Of a stretch of 64,000 nt of DNA, positions 21,958-34,660 are shown one piece after another. Numbering within the stretch: position 1 is the stretch's first letter; every line of letters begins with the position of its first letter. The notes under the pieces were generated by a model. The model was not told where the DNA came from, did no database searches, and saw nothing but the letters and a program-made list of their open reading frames with translations. The DNA comes from Rehmannia glutinosa (Eukaryota > Streptophyta > Magnoliopsida > Lamiales > Orobanchaceae): assembly GCA_016081115.2 (NCBI GenBank), contig JABTTQ020001788.1:62001-126000 (forward strand). Direction: 5' to 3'. The translations under genes and the position numbers were made by a program.

Positions 21958-23162
21958 GAAATTTTAATTAGAGAAATTAAAGATATGGAAGGAATCAACA
22001 TAAATGAGAAAATAACTCATGAATATGAAAGAATAATGAAAGATTATAATCTTGATTATGAAAAAGCATTTTCTGAATTAAATAAAAAATATAAATTAGA
22101 TCATGAAGATTATATTAAATATTCTGAAAAAGATATATATAGAACTAATGATTCAAAAATGAATGTAGAACAAACAGGACCATCAGTAACAAGTTATAAT
22201 ACAGATCCTAGATTTAATCAAACAGTAAAAGAAGAAAAAACATATGAATTAGGAGGAAGACCACCTAGAGAACCAACTAGAATAAATAATAATGATTATT
22301 TTCGAGGCTGGGAAAATTATAAAACAAAAGGGAGTAGATATATTCCAGATAATGTATTTTTACCACAAGCTAGTAAACATGGTTCAATTTTAACATTAAC
22401 TAATATACATCCACAAAAATGGCCTGAAACAATGGATAGATGGGAATCAGATGCAGTAAGAGCATGGGTAAATTATGGAGCACAAACAGAAACGGATATG
22501 TTTGTATACTTAGAAACACTTCTAGGAGATATGCAATGAATATTTATAACATCAGAAACAGATAAATCCAGATAGGATAAAACAAAGAAAATTAATGGGT
22601 GATAATCCATATAATTTTACAACATTAATAAGAGAAATACTATTAGGATTTGAACCATCTAAAAATAATTTAATATACAAGATGCAGCTAGGAGAGCACT
22701 TGAACAAACAACTATCCAAGAATGGGATAATATTGTAAATTTTAGTAATGATTACATGAGCTTAACATCAAAGGCAGGAATATATTTTGATGAAGAAATA
22801 GCTAATAGGTATTTGCTTAGATTACCTGGAACATTAGGAAAAGAAATAGAAAGTGGATGGAAAAGTATGAACTACCCTATTGGATTAGGAGTAGGAGCAA
22901 GAATAATATATACCTTTGAAAGGTTAAAAGGAAAATGTTCAGAAATAATACAACAAAAAGAAATTAAAAAACAAAGTTATGCATTTTGTAAAAATGTTCT
23001 AACACTCAACAATATGAAAAACCATATAAAAGAAAAAAATTTCTAAGAAAATCTTTTAGAAAACAACCACAAAAGGGAAGACATGTCAAAAGACCTAATC
23101 CTAATAGAAAATTTGCTTGTTATACTTGTGGAGATCCAGATCACTTAGCAAGAAATTGTAAC
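21958..23162 (+). pseudogene. EPRV-B coat protein domain and zinc knuckle
   Basis: Open at 21658-22539 and 22756-23046. Features seen: an acidic/coiled N-terminal part (MKDYNLDYEKAFSELNKKY), a PPREPTR linker, then the capsid core (IHPQKWPETMDRWESDAVRAW; later RYLLRLPGTLGKEIESGW). CYTCGDPDHLARNC is at about 23119-23160. The order core-then-knuckle is that of caulimovirid coat proteins. Frame breaks lie near 22540 and 23046. Confidence 0.75.
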
Positions 23163-25832
23163 AAAAAGATGAATAATCCATATAGAGCAAATAAAATAGA
23201 TGGATTAGAAGTAGATGTTGTAAGTATAGATTCTTATGACAATAGTTTTTATTCGATAGATGAAATAGAAGAAAGAATAAAAGATTTCGATGAATTTGAA
23301 AACTTAGAAATAGATCAATTAAAAAATATGATGGATAGTTTAGCAATACAAAACTATTGTTATATGAATAGAGAAGAAACACAACATGAACATCAATGGA
23401 TACAAGGAGAAGGAATGTTCACTAAAAAATGTGATTATTGTTTTTTATATCCCGATATGAAAAACGTTACGTGTGTTTTACTTGTAATGAAGAAATATGT
23501 ACTTTTGTTTGAAAAAAGAATATAATATAGAATATAAAAATGAAAAGAAAGAAGTAATAGAAAATAATGATTTAGAAAAAAGAATTCTAAAAATAGAATT
23601 AGATATTGAAAAAATAAAAAATAAATTGTTAAAAATAACAAAAGGAAAAGAAAAATAGAAGAAGAAGAAGAAGATGCTAATATTAATAATAATATTGATG
23701 AAGAATCTTTTAAACAAGATATAGATGAATATATACAAACAGAAAATTTAAGTATACAAAAAAATTTTAATAGTTTATTAAATATGAAATGTTGGATAAC
23801 ATTTAAAAATGGAAAGACAATAGAAACTTATGCAATAATAGGCAGTGGAAGCACTAAAAGTTTTATACATAAAAGTTTAGTACCTAATGAAGTATTAGAA
23901 AATACAAAATTAAAAGTAATAGCAACATTAGCGGATGGAAGTACAACTCAATATAATCAATGTATTGAAAATAACTTTATTGAATTTGAAACAATAAATA
24001 AAGATAAAAGTCTAAAATATAATTTACCTCAAACATGGGTATGTAAAAAGGAAAACCAGAATTTGTTCTGGGATTAAATTTTAACATCCGATAATGGATC
24101 TATTACAATAGGAAGAAATTTAATACAAATAAATAGAAAAAATAGTTATTTATAAATCTGAATATAATAAAGAAGGATGTAGAAATTTAATTAACAAAGA
24201 GGAGGTAAATAATAATGAAGATAACGAGTATGAAATATATGAACAGTTTATTAAAAAACAAGTTTTCAATAATGAACCAATAAATTACAATAAACAAAAA
24301 GTTGAAAAATTAATAAGATTGGCAGAAAAAACTCAGATAATAGGAGAAGATCCTTTAAAACATTGGAATAGAAATCAAATAGAATGTAAATTAGAAATAA
24401 TAAATCCTGAAATGGAAATTACAGGAAAAGATATAATATACAGTCCTGAAGATGAAAAAGAATTTGAAACACAATTAGAAGAATTATTTAAATTAAAAGT
24501 AATAAGAAATAGTATAAGACCTCATAAAAGTCCTGCATTTTTGGTAAGAAATCATTCAGAACAAAAAAGAGGAAAAGCTAGAATGGTAATAAATTATAAA
24601 AGATTAAATAATAATACAAGAAAAATAGAATATGGATTTCCAAATAAAGATATTCTAATAGATAGAATTCAAGATAAAAAGATATTTAGTAAATTTGATT
24701 GTAAATCGGGATATTGGCAAGTAAAAATGGCCAAAGAATCAATAGAATGAAGCGCTTTTAGCGGACCAAAAAGAGGACATTACGAATGGTTGGTAATGCC
24801 ATTTGGATTAAAAAATGCACTTGACAATATTTCAACAAAAAATGGATGATATATTTAAAGATTTAAATTATTATGCGGTATATATAGATGATGTTTTAAT
24901 ATTTAGTAATAACAAAGAGGAACATTATAAACATGTAGAAGAAGTAATGAATAGATTTATTAAAAATGGAATAATAATTTCAAAAAAGAAAATGGAATTA
25001 TTTAAAGAACATATAGAATTCCTAGGACATACGCTAGAAATGGTATGATAAAATTACAACCTCATATAGTTAAAAAGATAATAGAATTTCGGATAAAATG
25101 GAGGAAACAAAACAATTACAACAATTTTTAGGATTGTTAAATTATTCAAGAATGTATATAAAAGACTTAGGAAGATTAGTAGGTCCTTTATATCAAAAAA
25201 AAGGAAAAGGAGGTCAAAAATATTTTAACAAAGAAGATGTTAAAATAGTACAAAAGATAAAAGAAAAGGTTAAACAATTGCGATTTAAAATTACCATTAG
25301 AATCGAATACAAAATAATAGAAAGATGCAAGTAATGAAAGGTCGGGAGCTATATTAATAGTAAAACCGGATAAATTTTCAAATAAAAGTGAAGAAAAAAT
25401 TTCAAAATATGCAAGTGGAATTTTCCAAAATAAAAATATACCTTCAATAGAATGTGAAATAGAAGGAATTATTAATGCATTAGAAAGTTTTAAACTTTAT
25501 TTAAGACAACCATTTACAATAAGAACAGATTGTGAAGCTATAGTAAGATTATATAAATATAATAGTGAAAGAAAAACAAGTACCCATAGATGGTTAAAAT
25601 TTATAGACACAATACAAGGTAATGGATATGAAGTTATTTTTGAACATATACTTGAGAGAAAAATTTTAAAGATTATTTATCTCGACAAGCTAATATATTT
25701 TTTGCAGGAAAAACAGGAGATGATAAAAATAGGGTCAAATATGTTGAACAGATATTCTGAATACTCAAGATGGTATTTCAGAAACCAGTATGGAAAAATA
25801 GTGGAACCAATAGTGCAACATATAATGAATAA
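23163..25832 (+). pseudogene. EPRV-B six-Cys finger, protease, RT and RNase H
   Basis: Aligns throughout with 13181-15855 of copy A. Open pieces: 23169-23525 (start of the Cys cluster, frameshifted after its second Cys pair), 23784-24077 (protease; the active site reads GSGST where copies A and C1 read DSGST), 24319-24750 (RT fingers), 24815-25048 (YIDD palm), 25098-25334 (connection). RNase H motifs continue to about 25700. A TGA near 24750 comes from a change of GGACTGC to GAAGCGC, a CTG-site difference. The D-to-G change in the protease is a true substitution and would inactivate it. Confidence 0.8.
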
Positions 25833-26170
25833 CCTGTTCGAAGCAGGAGAAACAAGAAACAGAACATTGGTTATTTAGGGGTTTGAATGCCCTAGCCGAT
25901 GTATTCGGTAAAAAGCCAGAAAAATATATCCTTGTTTACAAGGGGAAAAAACCAGGTCTCTATGAGACTGAAGAACAGGCCTTTAAGGCAATGATTGGCT
26001 ACAACAAAAGTGCAATGGAAACATTTGACAATCTGAGAGAAGCATATGATGAAACAGTACGAAAACTATCTGGAACTCCTTACGTAATAGAAGGAAGTTT
26101 ACAGAAAAGAATAGATGAACTCGTAAAAGAGTTGTACAAAAAACAGTTTCAACCAGCTCCAATACCTGAT
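25825..26170 (+). pseudogene. EPRV-B transactivator-like ORF, N-terminal part
   Basis: The ATG at 25825 overlaps the polyprotein TAA (25830-25832). The hybrid-binding domain is plain: YILVYKGKKPGLYETEEQAF, followed by a GYNKSAMETFDNL helix, as in the RNase H1 N-terminus and caulimovirus P6. An early stop at 25876 comes from a one-base difference. The ORF is cut at 26170 by the E3 LTR; its continuation is at 42934. Confidence 0.78.
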
Positions 26171-27731
26171 TGTAGGTCCCAAGGGGTGTAAGTGTAAGGT
26201 TTAGAAGGGTGGGGTTGAATAAACCTTACCAAATTTTCGATTTAGTCCTTTTTTATATACAGAGTTGATACTACACAGCTGTGTCCTTGATGGACAAATC
26301 AATTTAGTTACTCAAGGTAGAGTTAATCTCTCAGAGACAAAACGAAGCCGTTGATGGAATAACTCATTTGTTGGCTCTAAATTAACTGTTTGTGGTTTTG
26401 TTTTTATTGGAAGACTTAACACCCTTAAGTTTGATTAAGCAAGAATTTAGTGCTTGGTTTAGTACTTATAAATTATCAAGTGGATAGCAAATATGTCGTG
26501 AGAATTAAACAATTAAGATGCGAGAAATTAAAGTCTTTGAAATGTAAATGACACAATGAAATTTTTATAGAGGTTCGAAGATGGGGTAATTCTTCTACTC
26601 CTCTCTCTCCAACTCCTGGAGGAATCCACTAGGTAATGATCGGTATATAAAGTGGTACAGTCCGGATACAAGTCTTGATCACACGGTGACTTGATCCTTT
26701 GGGACTCGATCTGAGACGCCTTGATCACTCATCCGGCTTCTCGCACGACTCGGCTTCTTCGCAGGGCATTTTGCGCTTGCTACTACTGACTCACTTGCTC
26801 AAGCTCTTTGGATTTGATCACGAAGCCCTCCAAAAGCTTAAGACTTGGCTCGACCTTGAACCTTCCTACAATCCTTCGTGGAATGTAGACCCATTGATTT
26901 TTCAAGTATTTTCCTCTTCAAGCGATTGAAGTTATCTTTCCTTCACAGGTGAGTGTTGGATTGATGTTCTTCGTAGTGTAGGCTTGAGGATTGAGAATGT
27001 TTTGATTTTCTAATAATTGCTTGAGCGTTTTTAGTTGGGTCGTGACTTGTGTCGCTCGTGTCTTACTTCTCTTCTTCTCAAACTCCATGACCTTTCATAG
27101 TGATCTTTCAAAAATTTGCCCGTTGAAGTGATAGGCTTATTTTTGAAAGTCACTTGCGATCGTTGGCTTGTCTTGTTGCGATCCTTGGAATTGCCATTTC
27201 CTCGTATGAATTGTTCTTTCACCTTTTCGGAGTTCGACACGGTGTAGTGCTTCCCATTGGTCCATTCCTTTTGCACAAGGGACCGAGCACTCGAGAAAGG
27301 TGGTATGGAGATATTACTTGTTTAAGTAAATCTCTTGATTTCGTGCAACGGATCTTTTTGATTATCTCGACTTGACTACATTTCCTTGCTTTCCCAGGTG
27401 ACTTAGAGTCGCTTCCAATTATTAGATGACTCTTGTCACTTCAACTTGAGACTTGGCTTTTCTCGAGTTGACTTGGTGATACTCCACTGTTGCATCTCAC
27501 CGCTTCTTGATAGAGTTCCGTCTACTCTTCTTTGCCATACTCATTTGTCTCGCAGCGGAGTCTTCCTTCTAGTCTTGAGTTGTCTTCTTGCATGTTAGGG
27601 CGTAGGCGACTTAACTAAGCTTGGCGACTCTATTTATTACAATGCATTTTACAACAAGAATTGGGGTGCCAACTTTCTATTCTAAGTTTTACATGGCATT
27701 CATCAAAATTTAAACAATAAATTTCCTAACA
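26171..27731 (-). repeat. E3 3' LTR (1561 bp)
   Basis: Ends TGTAGGTCCC...TTTCCTAACA. It closely matches the solo LTR 41359-42933 and is more diverged from the E1 and E6 LTRs. It is bordered inside by a polypurine tract. Confidence 0.9.
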
Positions 27732-27745
27732 ATTTCCCGTTTTTG
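27732..27745 (-). other. E3 polypurine tract
   Basis: On the minus strand this reads AAAAACGGGAAAT, directly before the 3' LTR. It is the expected primer site for plus-strand DNA synthesis. E6 has the same arrangement at 58051-58064. Bases 27746-27990 are 3' untranslated sequence with no ORF. Confidence 0.75.
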
Positions 27746-27989
27746 ATGATGCCAAAACTTAAACCATTCAAAAATGCAAATAGCAAAGATACATACTGGA
27801 TAGTGTATTGACATAGAATGTATGTGCGAGAATCAATCCTTTTATTGATCATAACATTCTTGTTCTTTTACACAATGTTTACAAGGTGTATCGAGCACAT
27901 ATTTGTCTACACAAAAAAATAAAGAATTTATAGCTTTATTACGAGAAGACTTACATTGTATGTATTTACATAATAAAATACACGAAGGG

Positions 27990-30900
27990 GTGGGCTGACA
28001 ACACTTCATCTCCTTCATTTGTCTCCTTCTTTCATCTTGTTCAACATCTTCTTCTCTTCTTCTCTTTTTCTCATCCTCGCTTTCTTTTTTCTTTTCATAT
28101 GCCTTCTGGCGGCTTCATCTCTTCTTAATCTTTCTGTCTTTCCTCCCATAGCTGAGTTTGTCTCTTGTTTTTTTCTTCTAATCTTTTTGCATACTCAGCG
28201 TTACTTTTAGCCACTTGCAAATTTGCTACTTGGTCAAGACCATTGATAGATCCCTCCTTTCTTTCCTGGATCTACGTATTCAATGTTTTTGGGCGAGGCC
28301 TAGGTGAAGCTTCTTCCTCCACCACCGCTTCTTCCTCTACCTGCGGGCGTGTCTTGTCTTGGGGTCTTCTTCTTTCCAATTTGAGTGACCGGCGGAGTGA
28401 CCCAGAGAGTTTCTTAGGTAGTCTGTCTGTCTGCCTTCTTCACATACCGTGAGACCCTTTTCCCGAGTACAAGTCCCAAGCTTGAGCCATAGACATATTT
28501 GCAAAGTATCCTTGATTCGAGCGTTTTAAATTCATGAACTGATCGTGGCTCCGTCCCAACATACGAGATGGCATAAGTGTCTCTGTCTCTTTGGAATGCC
28601 TCCATGTTCTTTCAAGATGTTCATAACCGGGCATCCATTCTTCCTTCCACTTCCTTCATCCCTCGCTTCAATTGTGTTTCTCTTTTCACCATAGATATAG
28701 CAGAGTGTTGTAGTGGCAGAGTCACAGGAGTTTTTCTGCGATAATGTCACCGTGACAGGACCTTGTTGGGGGGTTTGCGCAATCATCAAGGTCACATCTG
28801 TCGATCCTTCCCCCTCAACAAGCTTTCCTTTCTTTTGTTTCAACACTTCCTCAGCTGACTTTCCCTTCGCAGCTGCTTCCTCCTTCTGCGCCTTTAGGTA
28901 TTCCTCTTCCCCTTTTTGGCATCATCAAAGGAGAGAGGAACGCCTGGAAACAGACTTGCAAGCGGGAAGTCTAGCCTGCGATGGTAGAGTTCTGTCTTGA
29001 GTCAGCTGCAGAGTATGCGGCCACGAAAGTCGGATCGAGTAGCGTTGGACTCTGCTTTGAAATCGGCTTCATCTCAGCCATGAGAGGCTGAATTTTGTAT
29101 TCATGGTCTCTTCCAAACGTTATAGATCACTCTTGTTTTGCTCACGCAGCGAGCTTTATCTCGGCAATGTGAGCTTCATGCATGTGCTCAATATGTTCTC
29201 TCAGCTTCGTTTTTGCATCAACATTTTCACTCTCCATACCAGCAGACTTGTTGAACAATGTCTGAAGTATCTAACTTTTTCCACACGCATTGTTTCTTCT
29301 TTGTTGCCACCATTCCCGATCCTGAGTTATGCCTCTTAAATCGTGGTGAGATTTGCATCTCTGTTGTCGATCGCATATCCATAGAGGCTGATGCCTCTCC
29401 ATCCGTTCAATCTCGGCCGAATAATGCCTTGAACACTTCGCGGACTTCAATCGATTCTTCCGTTGCGGTTGATGGCCATGCGGCGTCAAAATCATAATCG
29501 GTGGAACATGGTGCCGATGGAAAACGGGAGTTGGTGCGGGTAGTAGCGTCGCGCGTTCGTTCTCGACTCTTCATGGAGGTCGGGTACCTCAGGGGAAAAA
29601 GGAAAAGATTCTATAAAGGATTCATCACCGCCAACCGGGATTTGTTCGATGATGAGCGGTGCGCGTGAAGTTCTTTTTGGAATCGACCTGCTGCGGCTTG
29701 AGGAGCTGCGCGGTGGACTCTGGTTGTTGGGGTTTGTTGTGAAGTGGACCCGACTTGCTTGTTGAGCCTCAGTGTCTCAACGGCCGTTGGTCTCGGTGAT
29801 TTCTCCAATTGAGTAGACGGTCCTCGGCCTTATCGAGCGTCATCGGACGATGATGAGATTTCCATTGGTGGCTCATCATCAAAATTAAAGGTTTGACGAG
29901 TAGTCTTGGGATCGACTTGCTCGTGCTTGGAACATCCGCATGGTGAGTCTTTTGGATCATCACGGGGATGACTCAAACTTCTTCTTCGCCCGATCCCGAA
30001 AGGTTACATCAGGATTATCCTGGGAATCATGAAGTGCGCTTATCTCCTTCTCGGATGGGTCGATGATAGCGGGAGGGATGTTCTCTCTGCAGCTTCTTTA
30101 CCCAGGAAGTCTCAACCTCCCGTGGGCCTTCATTACCTCCCGAGTCTCATCGCGCAATGAGGCCTAGTCCTCCCTTTTCGATGTCGGTATGTCTTAGGGT
30201 CTTTCGTGGTGGCATCCGTTGGAGTCTCAACCCATGGATCTGCACTTTCATCGCCAGTGTTAACTCCCGGCTGTTCATTCCTCGTGCCTCGATCGCATCG
30301 GCGCGTCATTAGCCTTCAGAGCGGTTGGCACCTCACAGGCGATCGAACCGTCGAGCCGTTGATGACAACTTGCTGTTCGTTTAGTGTTTGTTCTTTTTCC
30401 ACTTCACCTCCTTGATTCATTGTGGAGTCATCTGCGGCATCCTCCGACCTTGTTGCGGTGGAGGAGTTTCCCCCCCCCGGTGGCGCTTGACTAAGTGACT
30501 TGGAATGGGGTCACTCGTCTCCAAACTCCATTGTTTCGATTGAATGTTCACCGTTGGGGCGGTGGTAAAACACCTTCAATAGGGGTTGGCTCGACCGGGG
30601 TCCCCATTATCCCCAGTTTCATCGCCATGTCCCTTATTGCCTTCTTCCGAGTGTCTTTGGGAAGTGGTGGCGGCGACTTGATGGCGATTTGTTGAACCAC
30701 TCCCATAGGATCAATTTCGGTGTGTTTCGGAGGACTCTCTGGTCCCTCCATCAATCTTTGCTCGTGAAGGATTATGGATTCGTGCAATGCTTGCTTTGCA
30801 TTTGCAACTCTTCTTAAGTGGCGCAGTATTCTCCAGGATCCTCATCACACGTCGGAGAAGACATCAAGGAGAGGATGTGTGTGTTACGTGGTGCGGAGAT

Positions 30901-32478
30901 AGGGCGATGATCTTTGGCCTTCTCACATGCCTCGGCCTTCCTCGCTTGCTTTTCTTTCTCCTTATCCTTGAAGATCTGCGGGATGTACGTGCGATTTGTC
31001 TTCATCGATCTTTGGGAGCACACAGTGGTTAGTCCAAGGAAGTTTAACAGTTCCTCTTCTTCTTCTATAAACTCGGGCCGTTGGAACTATTCCTTGATTT
31101 ACTCAACTTCCATTTCCTCCATTCACGCAGACGATTTTGGATGTGCGGGTAAGGTGGAGATAGGATCATCACATCACTATCCGCTCTATCGCCTTCTTCT
31201 TGTGTTTTTGTTGTGTCTTACGGTTGCCTCTGCTTTGATCGCCTTTCAACAGACTTGGCTGTTTCATCAATTACATCCGGAGACTCTACTTCTCCGGCCA
31301 GTCTCCCGATATCTGCTCTAGCTAAGTGGTCGACCCGGTTTCTCAATCTCGGAGTGCTTGATGATTCTTCTACGTCTACTAGTTTCTACCGGAGGATTTA
31401 CGGTTGAGACGGTTTCCTCTCGAGTCTTGGGCGGCGGGGGCGTGCTAGTGTTTTCGTGCGAGGAGGTGGCCGTCTAGGCTTATCGTTCTCCTCCTTTTGA
31501 CGATCGGAGAAGGTATTTGTGAGTCCTTCTCGACCCGGCCTGCGCAGGGCGGGGACACAGCTGCAGGGGCGGTGACTCTGCTGCGCAGGGCGGGAGCATG
31601 TTTGACTTTCTTTCTTTGCGGGCAGAGCAAATGACCTTCTTAATTGCGCAGGGCGACTTTCTTCTTGGGTGGAGAGGAAACAATCTGTATCTTGTGGTCG
31701 GTGATTCCCCCTCACTCGTGTCGACTCTCTTGGCGTAGGCTCTCTTCTATGCGCCGAGAGGTTTGCTCGAACATCCTCTTGTTAACATGGAATGCTTTCC
31801 CATGTCTAAGAGGGACTCCTTTCACCTCCATCACCGGCCAATCACTAGGCCATATCCTAGGGATCCTCCAAATGTGCCATCTTCCTTGAAGGATTTGTTC
31901 CCACGTTCGCGTAGTCTTTGTAGACAAACTCGGCCAGTTTATTTTCTTTTTCTGCGATGATTGCGGCCATTACAATCGCTTTGCCTTTGTGAGTTGGTCA
32001 AAGTGCCAAATTTGATGTCAATACATTTGGCAACTATGTCCAACGACTTGTGATAATCCTCCTTGGTGATCTCTTGTTTTTGTGTACACTATTTTATCAA
32101 AGCATAGTCGGGCTTGGCTATTTCTTTCCAAGCATCGGCCAAGTTTACATCAAACCGTTAATTTCTCGAGGCTCCTTGATTGGTAGTGAGTGATGTTGAC
32201 CAAATCCTTGGCGAGAGATAGTGTTGCTTTCCGTGAAAGATGACTTTATTCCTTCATCGTGAATCTCGGCATTCACGCAGAATAGAAGCGCGACCTCCTC
32301 CACATAGGTCATCGGATATTCTAACGTCGTAAACGGGTCACCGGACGTTTCTAATTTTTCAGCGATTTTCTTCACTAGAGTGTCGTCGGACCCTGTTTCA
32401 CCATTCGTCGAAATCCACAAAATGAGACCGGTGTGGATTTGCTTCCCCTAATTTGACAAAGTCGTAGGTTGGTGCCAT
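27990..32478 (-). pseudogene. E3 additional ORF (aORF), heavily frameshifted
   Basis: ATG 32476-32478, inferred from E4/E6. The N-terminal domain is recognisable at 32420-32145 (VKKIAEKLETSG, TYVEEVALLFCVNAEIHDEGIKSS) and 31927-31712 (GKAFHVNKRMFEQTS). A Lys/Pro/Arg-rich middle lies at 31.7-30.5 kb and acidic/helical parts at 30.4-28.4 kb. It ends in a very basic/charged tail near 28.0-28.2 kb (ERLRRDEAARRH-like, KKRRRR). At about 4.5 kb it is longer than the E6 version (3.7 kb). No membrane segment is visible. Function unknown. Confidence 0.6.
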
Positions 32479-33090
32479 TGTTCGGATTTTATCGAAGAAA
32501 AACTTAGAGATTGATTTGAAGATAGATAGGGTTTCGAGAGAATTTTTTGCCTTTGCTTTTGAGAGAAAGAGATGAACAGTTTTGGTAGTGAGAGAGAAAC
32601 GGACGGAAATGGTTTAAGTATGGTTTATGAAAGGCGTGCGGGTGGTTTTGAAATGTGATCGAAATCAACGGCTTAGATTTTGCACGCCTATTTAGCATTT
32701 AATGTCTCGTATTTAATGCGGCAAACATTTATATCCAATCATAAGCTTGGTGTGCAACTTTATGTCCGTACACATCATCATTATCGACGTATTCCTTAAA
32801 ACATTCCCGCTTAGTCAAACGATTGCGTTTTTGTCACTTTGCTCATAAGTGACTCAAACTTATCCTTTAGCCGATTTAACTCTTCTTCTCACGAGTTCTC
32901 TTAGTGACTCAAACTATCGGTGACTCGGTGTAGTTTGTCTTCCGATCTGGTGATTCTTGGTGATTTGTGTGTTGACTCTTTTTCACCCTTTTTGTGTTCC
33001 ATTTCTTTTCTTTGATTCTTATGAGTGTCACTCGGCTCAATTAACCCTAACTCATGTTTGAGTTCTTCAAATCTTGACTCACATAATGGT
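32479..33090 (-). promoter_or_regulatory. E3 intergenic region upstream of the aORF
   Basis: Non-coding. On the minus strand it retains TTGGATATAAATG near 32728-32742 and the GCATTAAATAC/GACATTAAATGC repeats at about 32690-32725, matching the E2A, E4 and E6 gaps. A CT-rich leader lies at 32500-32600. Confidence 0.45.
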
Positions 33091-34660
33091 TTTGTGAAGA
33101 TGTCGGCTAGTTGTTTATCGGTTGAGATATATTCCAGGATGATGTCCTTCTTTTCAACATGATCTCTTATGAAGTGATATCGACATCAATATGCTTTGTT
33201 CTTGAGTGCAACACGAGATTTTGAGTGATTGCAATTGCACTTGTGTTATCACACATGATTGGAATTTCTTTTTCCTCAACTTCATAGTCTCTGTTTCTTT
33301 GTCTCATCCATAGGACTTGGGCACAACAATTTGCCCCGACTATGTATTCCTTGGTTTGTAGAGGTGGCTATTGAATTTTGCTTCTTGCTAAACCAGGAAA
33401 TCGATCTGTTTCTAGCATTTGACATGTGCTGAAGTGCTCTTCTTCCACTCTGCACTCCGCATCCAAGATCGAGAATCGAATAGCCAATTAGCTTGAATCC
33501 ACCTTCCTTTGGATACCATAGGCCAACTTCTTGGCTTCCTTTCAAGTATCTCAATATTCTCTTCTTTCTTTGTCATATGGCTCTCTTTTGGAGCAGATTG
33601 AAATCTTGCACATACACTACTGACAAAGGTGATGTACGCCCTTCTTTGTGAGATAGAGCAATGATCCAATAAGTGCTCGTATCTTGTTTGATCTGGGCTT
33701 GCCATCCGCATCCATGTCCATTTTGGTGATGTATTCATTGGTATTTTTATAGAAGACTTCTCCTCCATACCAAACTTCTTCATTAAATCTCTGGTGTATT
33801 TTGTTTGACTTATGAAGGTTCCATCCTTCATTGTTTCACTTGGAGTCCAAGGAAGAATGTCGCTCTCCCATCATGCTCATTTCAAATTTACTTTGCATGA
33901 GGTTTGAAAACTTTTCACACACTCTTCTTTGTTTGTGGATCCAAAAATGATGTCATCCACATATATTTGAACAAGCAAAGATACTCTTTTTGTCTTGAAT
34001 TACGAAAAGTGTTCTATCTACTTTTCCTTTTGTGAATCCGTTTTCGGTTAGGAATTGTGACAAAGTATCATACACCATGCTCGGGTGCCTGTTTCAATCC
34101 ATATAGAGCTTTCTTGAGTTTGTATACCTTATCTCCAAGAGTCTTTCGCTCAAATCCTAGAGGTTGTTCAACATACACTTCTTCTTCCAATAAACCATTT
34201 AGGAATGCACTTTTTACATCCATCGATATACAATGAAATTCTTGTGAGCTGCATAGGCAAGAAACATCCTTATAGCTTCCAATCTTGCTACGGGGGCAAA
34301 TGTTTCATCAAAATCTATCCCTTCTTCTTGGCAATATCCTTTGGCTACTAATCTTGCTTTGTTTCTTACCCGAGAACCTTCCTCGTTCATCTTATTTACG
34401 AACACCCATTTGGTGCCAATAACATTTTGATGTATGGGTCTTTGCACTAATTCCCATACTTTATTTCTTTCAAACGATTGACTCTCTTCTTGCATAGCTT
34501 GAATCCAATGTGTGTCGTCCAATGCTTGTGAGACGTCTTTGGGCTCTATTTGCGAGATGAAGCATGTGAACATGGCTTCTTGTTGAGTTCTAGATCTTGT
34601 TTTGACACCTTCTCTTATATCTCCAATGACAAGTTCGGTGGATGGTCTCTCGGCCATCTT
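33091..34660 (-). pseudogene. E3 reverse transcriptase and RNase H
   Basis: RT is open at 34657-34214 with the KARLVAKGYCQEEGIDFDETFAPVARLEAIRMF block. A palm region with a VDDIIFGS-coding sequence lies near 33950-33970, and 33831-33412 is also open. RNase H continues to the ADIFTKPL block near 33090. Unlike E2A/E4, the segment after LNGLLEEE (YVEQPLGFE-like) is present here. The frame is lost between these parts. Confidence 0.8.

Larger units (their letters stand above)
19468..26170 (+). mobile_element. EPRV-B: plus-strand viral genome, interrupted by copia E3
   Basis: The same virus as EPRV-A in opposite orientation, starting in the promoter about 70 bp further upstream than arm A and running to the transactivator ORF, where the E3 LTR is inserted after CTGAT (26166-26170). 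The remainder of the viral genome is at 42934-44679. Frames are broken repeatedly, many breaks at CAG/CTG. Confidence 0.9.

Noticed and set aside
30206..31407. Plus-strand ORFs in the E3 aORF region
   Set aside because: Shadows of the minus-strand aORF, which aligns with E4 and E6.
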